Positions 16,188 through 26,368 of a DNA stretch of 64,000 nt are shown one piece after another (the stretch's first letter is position 1; each line of letters starts with the position of its first letter). The notes under the pieces are model-generated. The model saw only the letters and a list, made by a program, of their open reading frames with translations. It was not told where the DNA came from and searched no databases. This stretch comes from Enterococcus sp. 5H. GTDB lineage: Bacteria > Bacillota > Bacilli > Lactobacillales > Enterococcaceae. Both the position numbers and the translations under genes were made by a program. Where the stretch lies: the NCBI RefSeq assembly GCF_028128615.1, contig NZ_AMDP01000002.1, positions 1 to 64,000 of the forward strand, written 5' to 3'.

Positions 16188-17204
16188 ATGGAAATCAAAA
16201 GATTGTGGTTGAATCGTGATCCGGATATGTATGCAAAGTGGGCAGAATTACTTGGAAGAGCATATTTGGTGGCGGATGACCAGGTCGATTTTAGTATTGG
16301 ATTTTTTGATGGCGAGAAACTGATTGCAACGGGGGCAATTTTTCAAAATATCTTAAAATGTATTGCGATTGATCCAAAATACCAAAATGAAAATCTACTG
16401 ACTCAAGTTATCCAAAAACTCCGCGAGCAATTGCAGGAGGTTGGATACACACACTACTTTTTATATACAAAACCCAGTGTTAAGTACTTGTTTAAATCTT
16501 TGGGATTTAGCGAAATTATAGCAACTGAAGAACTGATTTTTATGGAGCAAGGCTTTCCAGATTTTAACGATTACTTAAATGAAATCAAACAGTTCAAGCA
16601 GTCGACACATGAGAATGCAGGAATTGTTATGAACGCAAATCCTTTTACAAACGGACATCTGTATTTAATTACAGAAGCAGCCAAAAAAAATGAAACTGTT
16701 TATGTTTTTGTCGTTTCAGAAGATCGTTCCCTTTTTGACACGGCAACACGTTTTCGTTTAGTAGTAGAAGGGGTTAAAGAGTTAAAAAATGTTGTGGTCT
16801 TGCCAACGAGAGAATATATTGTTTCAAGTGCTACTTTTCCCTCCTATTTTCTTAAAGATCAGGCTAAAGCTTCAGTTGCAAAAGTTCAGGCAAAATTAGA
16901 TGCAGCGCTTTTTAAAAATAGAATTGCGCCAATACTTGAAATCACCAGCCGTTTTGTGGGAGAAGAACCATTTTCTCCAGTAACGGAAATGTATAATCAA
17001 GCAATGAAAGATAGCTTTTTGGATAATCTTGATTTGGTGATTTTACCGAGAAAACAGGCTGCAGGTGAAGTTATTAGCGCATCTCGCGTCAGATCATTGC
17101 TTGTAAAAAAAGATGAACAAACACTTAAAAAATTAGTACCCGAAACAACGTTTAAAGAATTGATGAAATATAAAAAAATAAGAGGTGTACATTTTGGAAA
17201 TTAA
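16188..17204 (+). CDS. citC: [Citrate (pro-3S)-lyase] ligase CitC
   Basis: This 338-aa enzyme acetylates the thiol of the citrate lyase prosthetic group using acetate and ATP, which activates the lyase. The N-terminal part (about 1-130) is a GNAT-like fold. The rest is a nucleotidyltransferase domain with MNANPFTNGHLYLITEAA (about 145-162), the HxGH-like site, and SASRVRSLL near the C-terminus. ATG 16188 follows AGGAAGTG. It overlaps citD by 11 bases. Confidence 0.94.
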   Translation: MEIKRLWLNRDPDMYAKWAELLGRAYLVADDQVDFSIGFFDGEKLIATGAIFQNILKCIAIDPKYQNENLLTQVIQKLREQLQEVGYTHYFLYTKPSVKYLFKSLGFSEIIATEELIFMEQGFPDFNDYLNEIKQFKQSTHENAGIVMNANPFTNGHLYLITEAAKKNETVYVFVVSEDRSLFDTATRFRLVVEGVKELKNVVVLPTREYIVSSATFPSYFLKDQAKASVAKVQAKLDAALFKNRIAPILEITSRFVGEEPFSPVTEMYNQAMKDSFLDNLDLVILPRKQAAGEVISASRVRSLLVKKDEQTLKKLVPETTFKELMKYKKIRGVHFGN

Positions 17205-17502
17205 ACAAAGCGCGTCGGCTGGTACGACTGAATCAAGCGATATTTTAATTACCATCGACAAAAATCAGTCAAATGACATTCAGATTAATTTAGAGAGTAG
17301 TGTAGAAAAACAGTTTGGTCGGCAAATTCGAGCAAAAATTCAAACTACTTTGGAAAAACTCAATGTAACAAATGCAAAAATCAAAGCAATCGATAAAGGT
17401 GCGCTTGATTGCACAATTGAAGCGAGAACGATTGCAGCCGTTTATCGAGCAGCAAATCAAGATACGATTGATTGGCAGGTGATACAAAAATGGAACGATT
17501 AA
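17194..17502 (+). CDS. citD: Citrate lyase acyl carrier protein CitD
   Basis: This is the 102-aa gamma subunit. TTG at 17194 is chosen because AGAGGTG lies six bases upstream and because this start gives MEIKQSASAGTTESSD, placing the prosthetic-group serine at Ser14, as in characterised CitD proteins; the GTG at 17185 would add three residues and has no site. CitD carries the acetyl/citryl thioester on phosphoribosyl-dephospho-CoA and passes it between CitF and CitE. It overlaps citC and citE, indicating coupled translation. Confidence 0.92.
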   Translation: MEIKQSASAGTTESSDILITIDKNQSNDIQINLESSVEKQFGRQIRAKIQTTLEKLNVTNAKIKAIDKGALDCTIEARTIAAVYRAANQDTIDWQVIQKWND

Positions 17503-18377
17503 GAAGAACGATGATGTTTGTACCCGGAGCAAATGCGTCAATGTTAAGAGATGCGACGTTATATGGTGCAGATTCGTTAATGTTTGATTTAGAAGATGCT
17601 GTTTCACTAAAAGAAAAAGATAGCGCTCGTTTACTTGTTTATCATGCGTTACGAACATTTGATTACAGCTCTGTTGAAACAGTAGTCAGAATCAATGGTT
17701 TAGATACTGTTGGCCGCCAAGATGTTGAAGCGATGGTTATTGCAGGCGTTAATGTTATTCGTTTACCCAAAACAGAAACAGCACAAGATATTGTTGATGT
17801 AGATAAAGTAATCACAGAAATGGAAACCAAATATGGCATCAAAATCGGTACAACGAAAATGATGGCAGCCATTGAATCAGCGGAAGGTGTGTTAAATGCA
17901 CGTGAAATTGCTCAAGCAAGTGAACGGTTAATTGGAATTGCTCTGGGTGCAGAAGATTATGTTACAAATATGAAAACTCATCGATATCCAAATGGTCAAG
18001 AATTATTTTTTGCCCGTAGTTTTATTTTACATGCTGCTAGAGCGGCTGGAATTGCTGCTATCGATACTGTTTACTCCGATGTTGATAATACACAAGGTTT
18101 TCTTGCTGAAGTGGAGTTAATTAAGCAGTTAGGCTTTGACGGAAAATCAGTAATAAATCCTCGCCAAATTCCCTTAGTTAACAGCGTTTATGAACCTACT
18201 GAAAAAGAAATTCAGCAAGCGAAAGAAGTTATTTGGGGAATTCGTGAAGCAGAAGCAAAAGGCTCAGGTGTTATTTCTGTGAATGGAAAAATGGTGGATA
18301 AACCAATCGTTGAACGGGCAGAGCGAGTGATTGCATTAGCAATTGCTGCGAAATTAATTTCTGAGGAGGAAGTCTAA
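17490..18377 (+). CDS. citE: Citrate lyase beta subunit (citryl-ACP lyase) CitE
   Basis: The 295-aa product starts at ATG 17490 with AGGTGA upstream. The HpcH/HpaI-type TIM barrel is clear: RRTMMFVPGAN at the start, LMFDLEDAV near 37, ETVVRIN near 66, AAIESAEGV near 130 and GAEDYVTNM near 155, with acidic residues suited to Mg2+ binding. It cleaves citryl-ACP to oxaloacetate and acetyl-ACP. The start lies inside the end of citD, and citF begins one base after its stop. Confidence 0.94.
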   Translation: MERLRRTMMFVPGANASMLRDATLYGADSLMFDLEDAVSLKEKDSARLLVYHALRTFDYSSVETVVRINGLDTVGRQDVEAMVIAGVNVIRLPKTETAQDIVDVDKVITEMETKYGIKIGTTKMMAAIESAEGVLNAREIAQASERLIGIALGAEDYVTNMKTHRYPNGQELFFARSFILHAARAAGIAAIDTVYSDVDNTQGFLAEVELIKQLGFDGKSVINPRQIPLVNSVYEPTEKEIQQAKEVIWGIREAEAKGSGVISVNGKMVDKPIVERAERVIALAIAAKLISEEEV

Positions 18378-18378
18378 A

Positions 18379-19908
18379 ATGAAAAATAACGTAGGCAAAG
18401 AAATTCCAGAAAATTATGCAGATCAATATGGTTTATTTCAAGGAGAACTAGCCAATATTCACCAATACAAAGAAGCAAGTCGCGTGATTCAGCCTGTAAG
18501 ACCAAGAGACCATAAATTATTAGGTAGTTTAAGAGAAGCAATAGAAAAAACCGGGTTAAAAGACGGTATGACTATTTCTTTTCACCATCATTTTCGTGAA
18601 GGTGATTTTGTGATGAATATGGTTCTAGCTGAAATTGCAGCGATGGGAATTAAAAATTTATCAATCGCCCCAAGTTCAATCGCCAATGTTCATGAACCTT
18701 TGATTGAGCATATTAAAAATGGTGTAGTGACAGCTGTTACTTCCAGCGGTTTACGTGACAAAGTAGGTGCTGCAATTTCTGAAGGTATAATGGAAAATCC
18801 AGTTGTTATTCGGTCTCACGGTGGGCGTGCCCGCGCGATTGCAACAGGCGATATTCATATTGATGTAGCTTTTCTTGGTGCACCTAGCTCAGATGCATAC
18901 GGCAATGTTAACGGTACTAAAGGAAAAGCGACATGCGGATCGTTAGGTTACGCGATGATTGATGCAAAATATGCTGACCAAGTTGTAATCATTACAGATA
19001 GCTTAGTTCCATATCCCAATACGCCAATCAGTATTCCGCAAACTGATGTTGACTTTGTTGTAGAAGTAGAAGCAATCGGTGATCCTAATGGAATTGCTAA
19101 AGGAGCGACACGTTTTACTAAAAATCCCAAAGAATTATTAATTGCGGAATATGCTGCAAAAGTCATTACTCATTCGCCGTACTATAAAAATGGTTTTTCT
19201 TTCCAAACAGGGACTGGTGGGGCAGCACTTGCTGTTTCAAGGTTTTTAAAAGAAGCAATGTTAAAAGATGGAATAACAGCCAGTTTTGCGCTAGGTGGTA
19301 TCACGAATGCAATGGTTGAACTATTAGAAGAAGGCTTGGTTGAAAAAATTATTGACGTACAAGATTTTGACCATCCTTCTGCAATTTCTTTAGGTGAAAA
19401 TGCCAATCATTATGAAATTGATGCGAATATGTATGCTTCTCCCTTAAGTAAAGGTTCAGTCATTAACCAACTCGATACAGCCATTCTTTCAGCTCTAGAA
19501 ATTGATACGAATTTTAACGTCAATGTTATTACTGGTTCAGATGGCGTGCTCCGTGGCGCATCTGGCGGACATTCTGATACAAGTGCTGCTTGTAAAATGA
19601 GTTTGGTTATTGCTCCGCTAATTAGAGGCAGAATTCCAACAATTGTTGAAGAAGTCAACACTGTTGTGACACCGGGAAGTAGTATCGATGTTGTTGTTAC
19701 GGAAGTCGGTATTGCGATAAATCCAGAACGCCAAGATTTAATTGAACACTTTAAGGCTCTGGACGTTCCGCAATATACAATGAAGGAATTACAAGAGCGA
19801 GCTTATAGTATTGTGGGGCAACCAGATGATATCAAATATGGTGAAAAAGTAGTTGCCTTGATTGAATATCGTGATGGAACAATTATTGATGTGGTTAGAA
19901 ATGTCTAA
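18379..19908 (+). CDS. citF: Citrate lyase alpha subunit (citrate-ACP transferase) CitF
   Basis: This 509-aa CoA-transferase-like enzyme swaps acetyl for citryl on the carrier protein. It shows DGMTISFHHHFREGDFV near residue 57, the HGGRARA motif near 150, GAPSSDAYGN near 172 and VITGSDGVLRGASGGHSDT near 385, all expected of CitF. Full length. ATG 18379 follows GAGGAGGAAG. It ends 8 bases inside citX. Confidence 0.95.
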   Translation: MKNNVGKEIPENYADQYGLFQGELANIHQYKEASRVIQPVRPRDHKLLGSLREAIEKTGLKDGMTISFHHHFREGDFVMNMVLAEIAAMGIKNLSIAPSSIANVHEPLIEHIKNGVVTAVTSSGLRDKVGAAISEGIMENPVVIRSHGGRARAIATGDIHIDVAFLGAPSSDAYGNVNGTKGKATCGSLGYAMIDAKYADQVVIITDSLVPYPNTPISIPQTDVDFVVEVEAIGDPNGIAKGATRFTKNPKELLIAEYAAKVITHSPYYKNGFSFQTGTGGAALAVSRFLKEAMLKDGITASFALGGITNAMVELLEEGLVEKIIDVQDFDHPSAISLGENANHYEIDANMYASPLSKGSVINQLDTAILSALEIDTNFNVNVITGSDGVLRGASGGHSDTSAACKMSLVIAPLIRGRIPTIVEEVNTVVTPGSSIDVVVTEVGIAINPERQDLIEHFKALDVPQYTMKELQERAYSIVGQPDDIKYGEKVVALIEYRDGTIIDVVRNV

Positions 19909-20443
19909 ACAGTTTTTCCAAGGTCAAGAAATTGATTTACTACAAATGCTTGCGGCACGTGAAAAAAGAGCCGATAATCAATACAGTTTTTTAGAAAAAC
20001 ATCCAAGTTGTGTACTTTTAAGTGCAACAATGACAATTCCGGGACCGATTAAAACCAACGAGCAGCTTAAAAATATTTTTTTAACTGTCGTAACTAAGAT
20101 TGATGATCTCTTTCCTCCTAAACTTCAAGTTGCTCTTAAGTATTGTGATTTAGTTACAGGACCAGAATATTATTTAGTACTTAAGACAACACCGAAAGAT
20201 TTAAAAAAACAGATGATTCAATTAGAAGAAAATCATTTGTTTGGAAGACTAGTTGATTTAGATGTGCTTTATATGGACAAGAATCAATTACGAACAATTA
20301 GCCGAACGGAATTAGAGCAACAGCCTAGAGGCTGCTTTATTTGTGAAAATGATGCCAAAATCTGTGGTAGACAACGCAGACATAGTATCGAGGAAATGCA
20401 AGAAAAAATCACTCAACTGATTGAGAAAGGACGGGTGACATGA
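19901..20443 (+). CDS. citX: Apo-citrate lyase phosphoribosyl-dephospho-CoA transferase CitX
   Basis: This 180-aa enzyme transfers the CitG-made precursor onto Ser14 of CitD. Family marks are the N-terminal LLAAREKRA-like segment (LQMLAAREKRADNQ), GRLVDLDVLYMD near residue 115 and the C-terminal PRGCFICENDAKICGRQRRHS, with the Cys-Cys-Cys-Arg-His pattern typical of CitX. ATG 19901 overlaps the citF stop; its ribosome site is weak, so coupling is likely. It is separate from CitG here, unlike fused CitXG proteins. Confidence 0.92.
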   Translation: MSKQFFQGQEIDLLQMLAAREKRADNQYSFLEKHPSCVLLSATMTIPGPIKTNEQLKNIFLTVVTKIDDLFPPKLQVALKYCDLVTGPEYYLVLKTTPKDLKKQMIQLEENHLFGRLVDLDVLYMDKNQLRTISRTELEQQPRGCFICENDAKICGRQRRHSIEEMQEKITQLIEKGRVT

Positions 20444-21831
20444 CAAAAGAAATTCTTTTTACAGAAACAGTTTTACGAGACGGTCAACAAAGCCAAATTG
20501 CAACAAGAATGTCAACAAGTGAGATGCTGCCAATCATTCAAACAATGGATGAAGCAGGATTTCATGCACTAGAAATGTGGGGTGGAGCGACGTTTGATGC
20601 TTGTATCCGTTTCTTAGATGAAGATCCATGGGAGCGATTAAGAGCAATCCGAAAAGTAGTCAAAAATGCCAAACTTCAAATGCTGTTGCGGGGTCAAAAT
20701 CTACTCGGTTATAAAAACTACGCCGATGATGTGGTTGAAGCCTTCGTCCAAAAATCAATTGAAAACGGCATTGATATTATCCGTATCTTTGATGCGTTAA
20801 ATGATACTAGAAATTTACAGACCGCAATTACAGCAACAAAAAATTTTGGCGGACATTGTCAACCGGCGATTTCTTATACGACTAGTGAGTTTCATACGAA
20901 TGATTATTTTGTTAGCCTCACGACTGAATTAGAGAAAATGGGTGCAGATTCAATCTGTATTAAAGACATGGCAGGAATTCTAACACCAGACAATGCTTTT
21001 CGTTTAGTTTCAGAAATTAAAAATAAAATCCAAGTACCACTGGAAATCCATACCCATGCAACGAGTGGAATCGCTGAGATGACCTATCTGAAAGCTGTTG
21101 AAGCAGGTGCAGATATTATTGATACAGCAATCTCATCATTTTCAGGTGGAACTAGCCAGCCAGCAACCGAATCAATGGCTTTAGCTTTAGAAAATTTAGG
21201 CTATAATACGCATTTAGATATGAAAAAAGTAGCTGAAGTAGCTGAATATTTTAATCCGATTCGGGACAAGTTTAGAGATGAAGGAATATTAAATCCTAAA
21301 GTGAAAGACACAGAACCAAAAACACTGATTTATAAAGTTCCCGGTGGTATGCTGTCCAATTTATTAAGTCAATTAACGGAACAAGGTCTAGCAGATAAAT
21401 ACGAAGAAGTTTTAAAAGAAGTTCCCCAAGTTAGAGCGGATTTAGGCTATCCTCCATTAGTTACCCCTTTGTCACAAATGGTAGGAACTCAAGCCGTGAT
21501 GAATGTTATTAGTGGTGAGCGCTATAAAATGGTACCTAAAGAAATCAAAGATTATGTCAAAGGACTTTACGGCAAACCACCTGTAGCAATCTCTGAAGAA
21601 ATGACAAAATTAATTATTGGAGATGAAGAAATTATTACCGTTAGACCCGCTGATTTACTAGCTCCAGAACTTCCTAAATATGCAGCAGAAATTAAGGAGT
21701 ATGCTAAATCAACAGAAGATGTGCTAATGTATGCGTTGTTTCCACAACAAGGAAAAGACTTCTTGGGAAGAAGAGAAGATCGCTTTTATGACGTTCCGAT
21801 ACAGGAAGTTAGCGTTACTTTAGATATTTAA
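20440..21831 (+). CDS. oadA: Oxaloacetate decarboxylase carboxyltransferase subunit OadA
   Basis: The 463-aa product overlaps citX by 4 bases (ATGA). It is an alpha/beta barrel carboxyltransferase: TVLRDGQQSQ at about 10-19, catalytic Lys175 in CIKDMAGI, metal ligands His204 and His206 in EIHTHATSG, then the PYC_OADA C-terminal region. It has no biotinyl domain, which matches the separate OadD. It takes the carboxyl group from oxaloacetate, leaving pyruvate, and passes it to biotin. Last gene of the operon; no malic enzyme gene follows. Confidence 0.94.
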   Translation: MTKEILFTETVLRDGQQSQIATRMSTSEMLPIIQTMDEAGFHALEMWGGATFDACIRFLDEDPWERLRAIRKVVKNAKLQMLLRGQNLLGYKNYADDVVEAFVQKSIENGIDIIRIFDALNDTRNLQTAITATKNFGGHCQPAISYTTSEFHTNDYFVSLTTELEKMGADSICIKDMAGILTPDNAFRLVSEIKNKIQVPLEIHTHATSGIAEMTYLKAVEAGADIIDTAISSFSGGTSQPATESMALALENLGYNTHLDMKKVAEVAEYFNPIRDKFRDEGILNPKVKDTEPKTLIYKVPGGMLSNLLSQLTEQGLADKYEEVLKEVPQVRADLGYPPLVTPLSQMVGTQAVMNVISGERYKMVPKEIKDYVKGLYGKPPVAISEEMTKLIIGDEEIITVRPADLLAPELPKYAAEIKEYAKSTEDVLMYALFPQQGKDFLGRREDRFYDVPIQEVSVTLDI

Positions 21832-21851
21832 TTTAGACTTGAGCAATTGGA

Positions 21852-21897
21852 CTAAAAGCCGCACGATGCGTTTTATGCATTGTGCGGCTTTTAGTAA
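21852..21897 (+). terminator. Terminator of the oad-cit operon
   Basis: CTAAAAGCCGCAC pairs with GTGCGGCTTTTAG around a loop with a second short ATGC/GCAT pairing. It lies 20 bp after the oadA stop. Confidence 0.85.
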
Positions 21898-22451
21898 TTT
21901 GTTGAGGAGTTTGACTTTTTCACAACGTTTATTCGGATTTTCGGCGATGTAGATACAACTCCGAGAATTATGTCTACGTCCCATTTTTAGTTTGAAAATA
22001 AAAAAATTCTTTATAACATGAAATCGGTCAAAACGACATAAAAGTCTGTAAATATTACCTAACTAGTGTCATGTTCCTTTAGCAAAAATCATTATGTCTA
22101 AACATTTTATTTTAATTAAAATAAAATGTGAAAACGATGCATTTTTATTTAGTTTTTGTATCGTTATAAAATTAAATCCTTATGAATAAAGAGGAAATAA
22201 TCATTTTTTCACCTTACATACTTATGACATTAACAAGTTAACTAACATAACTTTTCTCATAAACTTACATGTTTACTTTTAATTATTATGTAGGTATAAT
22301 AGCGGAAATTAACATTGTACATAAACTAGACAAACGACATGGTTCTATTAATGGTTAAATCAATTAACTAAAATTGATTTGAGATGAATTTATTTTCTTA
22401 GTTAAGATTGAGATAGACAGACTAGGTCTTTTTAAATTGGGAGGGATGGTT
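21898..22451 (+). promoter_or_regulatory. Long upstream region of acnA with palindromes and promoter
   Basis: About 550 bp without a gene. It holds an imperfect hairpin GATGTAGATACA/TATGTCTACGTC (about 21943-21978), a perfect 28-bp palindrome (22102-22129, half-site ACATTTTATTTTAA) and an adjacent inverted repeat ACGATGCA/TGTATCGT (about 22133-22165). The likely promoter has TTTACT (22272-22277) and TATAAT (22295-22300) at 17-bp spacing, leaving about 145 nt of 5' UTR. I see no recognised riboswitch. Confidence 0.6.
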
Positions 22452-25178
22452 TTGATTACTAGTAAACAATCAGCAGCAACCGTTTTTGAAATGAATAATC
22501 AAAAATATCATTATTATTCATTAGCTTCTTTAGAAACAGATGAGGATCGTTTCATTGCTAAATTACCATTTAGTATTCGGGTGTTGCTAGAATCTTTATT
22601 ACGTCAAGAAAATGGTGTCGGCATTACAAAACAGCATATTGCAGATCTGGCGAAGTGGTCATCAAATCAGCCAAATGAAGGAGAAGTTCCTTTCAAACCT
22701 GCTCGAGTGATCTTGCAAGATTTTACAGGAGTTCCTGCAGTGGTTGATTTGGCTTCTTTACGTAAAACGATCGCTGATTTTGGTGGAGATCCTACAACTA
22801 TTAATCCAGAAGTTCCAGTTGATTTAGTTATTGATCACTCAGTTCAAGTTGATGTAGCAGGTGTTAAACAGGCGCTGCAGCTTAATATGAAAATGGAATT
22901 CCAACGAAATCAGGAACGTTATCAATTTTTAAGTTGGGCACAAAAAGTATTTGATAATTATCGTGTAGTACCACCAGCAACTGGAATCGTTCACCAAGTC
23001 AATATTGAATATTTAGCCTCTGTTGTGACACAAAAAAAATTAGACGAACACAATGTTTTACTTTATCCAGATACATTGGTTGGTACTGATTCTCATACGA
23101 CGATGGCCAATGCATTAGGTGTACTTGGATGGGGCGTTGGCGGCATTGAAGCTGAAGCAAGTATGCTTGGAGAGCCTTCTTACTTCCCAATACCAGAGGT
23201 TGTCGGCGTTCGTTTTATTAATGAGTTATCCCAAGGCGCAACGGCAACTGATTTAGCATTAAAAGTCACTCAAGTGCTTAGAAAACAAAAAGTAGTTGGG
23301 AAATTTGTTGAATTTTTTGGTTCTGGATTAACTAGTTTAAGTTTAGCTGACCGGGCAACTGTAGCAAATATGGCTCCAGAATATGGTGCAACCTGTGGCT
23401 TTTTCCCTGTTGATGATGAAACACTTCGTTATCTACGACTAACAGGAAGGGAAGAAGAAACAGTAGCAGTTGCTAAACATTATCTAAAAGAAAATCAACT
23501 ATTTTACCATCCATTAACTGATCCTGCACCAAATTATACTGAGGTAATCGAAATTGACTTGAGTAAAATCGAAGCCAATTTAGCGGGACCAAAACGACCG
23601 CAAGATTTGATTCCTTTGTCAGCTATGAAAACAGAGTTTGAACAAGCAATGAAAGCACCAGCTGGCTTGCAAGGGTATGGACTTCCAGAAGAAGATCAGC
23701 AAAAAGCAGTTGCTTTAGACCTGGATGGTGAACAACATCAATTAAAACCAGGCGCGGTTACCATTGCTGCAATTACATCTTGTACCAACACTTCAAATCC
23801 ATTTGTCATGCTGAGTGCGGGATTGATTGCAAAAAAAGCAGCCTACTTAGGTCTTAAAGTGCCTAACTATGTAAAAACGTCCTTAGCACCTGGATCAAAA
23901 GTTGTAACTGCTTATTTAGAGAAAGCAGGTTTACTACCATATTTAGAACAACTCGGCTTTCATTTAGTTGGATATGGATGTACAACGTGTATCGGAAATT
24001 CTGGAGCGTTAAAACCAGAAATTGAAGAAGTGATTCAAGCAAATGATTTATTGACAGCTGGGGTTTTAAGTGGAAATCGGAATTTTGAAGGGCGTATCCA
24101 TCCTTTAGTGAAAGCTAATTATTTAGCTTCGCCACCATTGGTTGTTCTATACGCCCTAGCTGGAACAGTTAATCTTGATGTGATGAACGAACCAATCGGT
24201 ATTGGTGACAATGGGATGCCTGTTTACTTTGATGAACTTTGGCCAACGAGAGATGAAATTCAATCTTTGATTGATGAGTATGTGACGCCGGAACTTTATC
24301 AAGCTGAATATGCGCGGGTTTTTAGTGACAATGAAGAATGGAATAATATAGAAACAACTTCGGAACCTTTATATGCTTGGGATGAGGCTTCAACCTATAT
24401 TGCCAATCCGCCATATTTTACAGGTATGACTAAAGAAAGAGTACCTAGAGAAGCTTTGAAAAACTTAGCTGTTTTAGCCAAGTTTGGTGATTCGGTAACA
24501 ACGGACCACATTTCACCAGCTGGAAATATTCAGAATAATAGTCCGGCTGGAAAATATTTAACTGAACATGGTGTTCCTATTCGTGAATTTAATTCTTATG
24601 GTGCCAGACGTGGTCATCATGAGGTAATGATGCGGGGAACACTTGCGAATATTCGGATTCGTAATCAGTTAGTTCCTGATATCGAAGGTGGTTACACAAT
24701 TTATTTCCCAACGCAAGAGCAAATGCCGATTTATGATGCCGCAATGAAATATCAACAAGACGGAACAAAAACAATTATTTTAGCTGGCGATGATTACGGA
24801 ATGGGATCTTCAAGAGACTGGGCGGCAAAAGGTGTTCAGCTTTTGGGAGTAGAAGCAGTGATTGCGAAAAGTTATGAACGGATTCATCGGTCAAATTTAG
24901 TGATGATGGGGGTTCTACCTTTGCAGTTTAAAAATGGTCAAGATGCAGATTGTTTAGGTTTAACAGGAACTGAGCGATTTGATATTGGCATTGACGAAAC
25001 AAAAGGAATTTTAGATACAGTTACTGTTACTGCAACTAAAACAACTGGAGAAAAAATCGTTTTTGATACACTTTTACGTTTTGATTCAGCTGTTGATATT
25101 ACTTATTACCAACATGGTGGAATTTTGCCTATGGTTATTCGTAAAAAACTTTTAAACAATTCGGGAGAAACTAAGTAA
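22452..25178 (+). CDS. acnA: Aconitate hydratase AcnA
   Basis: This 908-aa aconitase interconverts citrate and isocitrate through a [4Fe-4S] cluster. Cluster cysteines are visible in [10 protein letters not shown] and [12 protein letters not shown]; other family marks are [19 protein letters not shown] and [14 protein letters not shown]. Length is normal for AcnA/IRP-type enzymes. TTG 22452 is chosen because GGGAGGG ends six bases upstream; ATG 22446 would have no spacing. First gene of an acnA-citZ-icd operon that converts oxaloacetate and acetyl-CoA to 2-oxoglutarate. Confidence 0.95.
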   Translation: MITSKQSAATVFEMNNQKYHYYSLASLETDEDRFIAKLPFSIRVLLESLLRQENGVGITKQHIADLAKWSSNQPNEGEVPFKPARVILQDFTGVPAVVDLASLRKTIADFGGDPTTINPEVPVDLVIDHSVQVDVAGVKQALQLNMKMEFQRNQERYQFLSWAQKVFDNYRVVPPATGIVHQVNIEYLASVVTQKKLDEHNVLLYPDTLVGTDSHTTMANALGVLGWGVGGIEAEASMLGEPSYFPIPEVVGVRFINELSQGATATDLALKVTQVLRKQKVVGKFVEFFGSGLTSLSLADRATVANMAPEYGATCGFFPVDDETLRYLRLTGREEETVAVAKHYLKENQLFYHPLTDPAPNYTEVIEIDLSKIEANLAGPKRPQDLIPLSAMKTEFEQAMKAPAGLQGYGLPEEDQQKAVALDLDGEQHQLKPGAVTIAAITSCTNTSNPFVMLSAGLIAKKAAYLGLKVPNYVKTSLAPGSKVVTAYLEKAGLLPYLEQLGFHLVGYGCTTCIGNSGALKPEIEEVIQANDLLTAGVLSGNRNFEGRIHPLVKANYLASPPLVVLYALAGTVNLDVMNEPIGIGDNGMPVYFDELWPTRDEIQSLIDEYVTPELYQAEYARVFSDNEEWNNIETTSEPLYAWDEASTYIANPPYFTGMTKERVPREALKNLAVLAKFGDSVTTDHISPAGNIQNNSPAGKYLTEHGVPIREFNSYGARRGHHEVMMRGTLANIRIRNQLVPDIEGGYTIYFPTQEQMPIYDAAMKYQQDGTKTIILAGDDYGMGSSRDWAAKGVQLLGVEAVIAKSYERIHRSNLVMMGVLPLQFKNGQDADCLGLTGTERFDIGIDETKGILDTVTVTATKTTGEKIVFDTLLRFDSAVDITYYQHGGILPMVIRKKLLNNSGETK

Positions 25179-25222
25179 TAAGCATTTTTAGTTATTGGTG
25201 TTTATTTGAAGGAGGGACTTGG

Positions 25223-26368
25223 ATGGAGATTCATAAAGGATTAGATGGTGTTGTCGTCTCTGAAACAAAAATTAGTTCAATTGTCGAAAATCAATTGTTA
25301 TTTGCAGGTTTTAACATCGATGATCTAGTGGCTGAAAATGTTCAATATGAAGAAGTAATTTATCTTCTCTGGTATTTGAGAATCCCAACAAATCAAGAAT
25401 TAGCTGATTTTAAGCAAGATTTAGCTGTACAAATGTCTATTTCAGAAACAATCGTAACTTGTTTAAAAATCCAAACACGGCAAAATCTTCATCCAATGAG
25501 CGTATTGCGTTCGACGATTTCACTATTAGGAGTTTTTGATCCGAATGCTGAAGAAACAGATCTTATATCAACGTACAAACAAAGTATTGCGTTGCAAGCG
25601 AAGATGCCGACGATTATTGCGGCTTATGCACGCTTAAGAAAAGGTTTAGATCCAATTGAACCCAAAGCCGAATTATCAATTGCTGCAAATTTTTTGTATA
25701 TGCTGACTGGAACAGAACCAGATGAAATTCAGATTACTGCTATGAATCAAGCCTTGGTTCTACACGCAGATCATGATTTAAATGCTAGCACATTTACGGC
25801 TAGAGTTTGCGCTTCCACATTATCAGACGTTTATTCTTGTATTACAGCGGCGATTGGATCATTAAAAGGTCCACTGCATGGCGGCGCAAATGAACGAGTT
25901 TTCGATATGCTGACAGAAATTAATGCTGGAAATTTAAGTGTCGAAGAATACTTGAATCAAAAACTGGATCGTAAAGAAAAGGTGATGGGATTTGGTCACC
26001 GTGTATACAAAACGGAAGATCCCCGCAAAAAGCATTTAAAAAAATTAGCAAAAGAACTATCAGCCTTAACCCAAAAAGAACAATGGTATTTTCTATCATG
26101 TCAGGTAGAGCGGTACTTAAAAGACAAAAAAGGTCTGATACCGAATGTCGATTTTTATTCTGCTACGGTTTATCATTGTTTAGATATTGATAGTGACTTG
26201 TTTACACTAATTTTTGCAATGAGCCGTGTGTCGGGCTGGTTAGGTCATATTCACGAGCAAAAGGAAGAAGACTGCTTAATTCGTCCACGTTCACACTATG
26301 TAGGCCCAAAGCATCTAAGTTACAGTAAAATTGATACTGAATTGCAATCAGGAGGAATGGAAGCATGA
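25223..26368 (+). CDS. citZ: Citrate synthase
   Basis: This 381-aa type-I (short Gram-positive) citrate synthase condenses oxaloacetate and acetyl-CoA. Catalytic signatures are [10 protein letters not shown] (His), [14 protein letters not shown] (His) and the Asp in [17 protein letters not shown] 25223 follows GAAGGAGGG. It overlaps icd by 4 bases. Its product is the same compound the neighbouring lyase operon destroys, so the two operons must be regulated in opposite conditions. Confidence 0.95.
   Translation: MEIHKGLDGVVVSETKISSIVENQLLFAGFNIDDLVAENVQYEEVIYLLWYLRIPTNQELADFKQDLAVQMSISETIVTCLKIQTRQNLHPMSVLRSTISLLGVFDPNAEETDLISTYKQSIALQAKMPTIIAAYARLRKGLDPIEPKAELSIAANFLYMLTGTEPDEIQITAMNQALVLHADHDLNASTFTARVCASTLSDVYSCITAAIGSLKGPLHGGANERVFDMLTEINAGNLSVEEYLNQKLDRKEKVMGFGHRVYKTEDPRKKHLKKLAKELSALTQKEQWYFLSCQVERYLKDKKGLIPNVDFYSATVYHCLDIDSDLFTLIFAMSRVSGWLGHIHEQKEEDCLIRPRSHYVGPKHLSYSKIDTELQSGGMEA

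Noticed and set aside
21898-22451. CcpC-type site (ATAA-N7-TTAT) upstream of acnA
   Set aside because: Several ATAA and TTAT words occur, but none that I could align had the required spacing convincingly in this AT-rich stretch.
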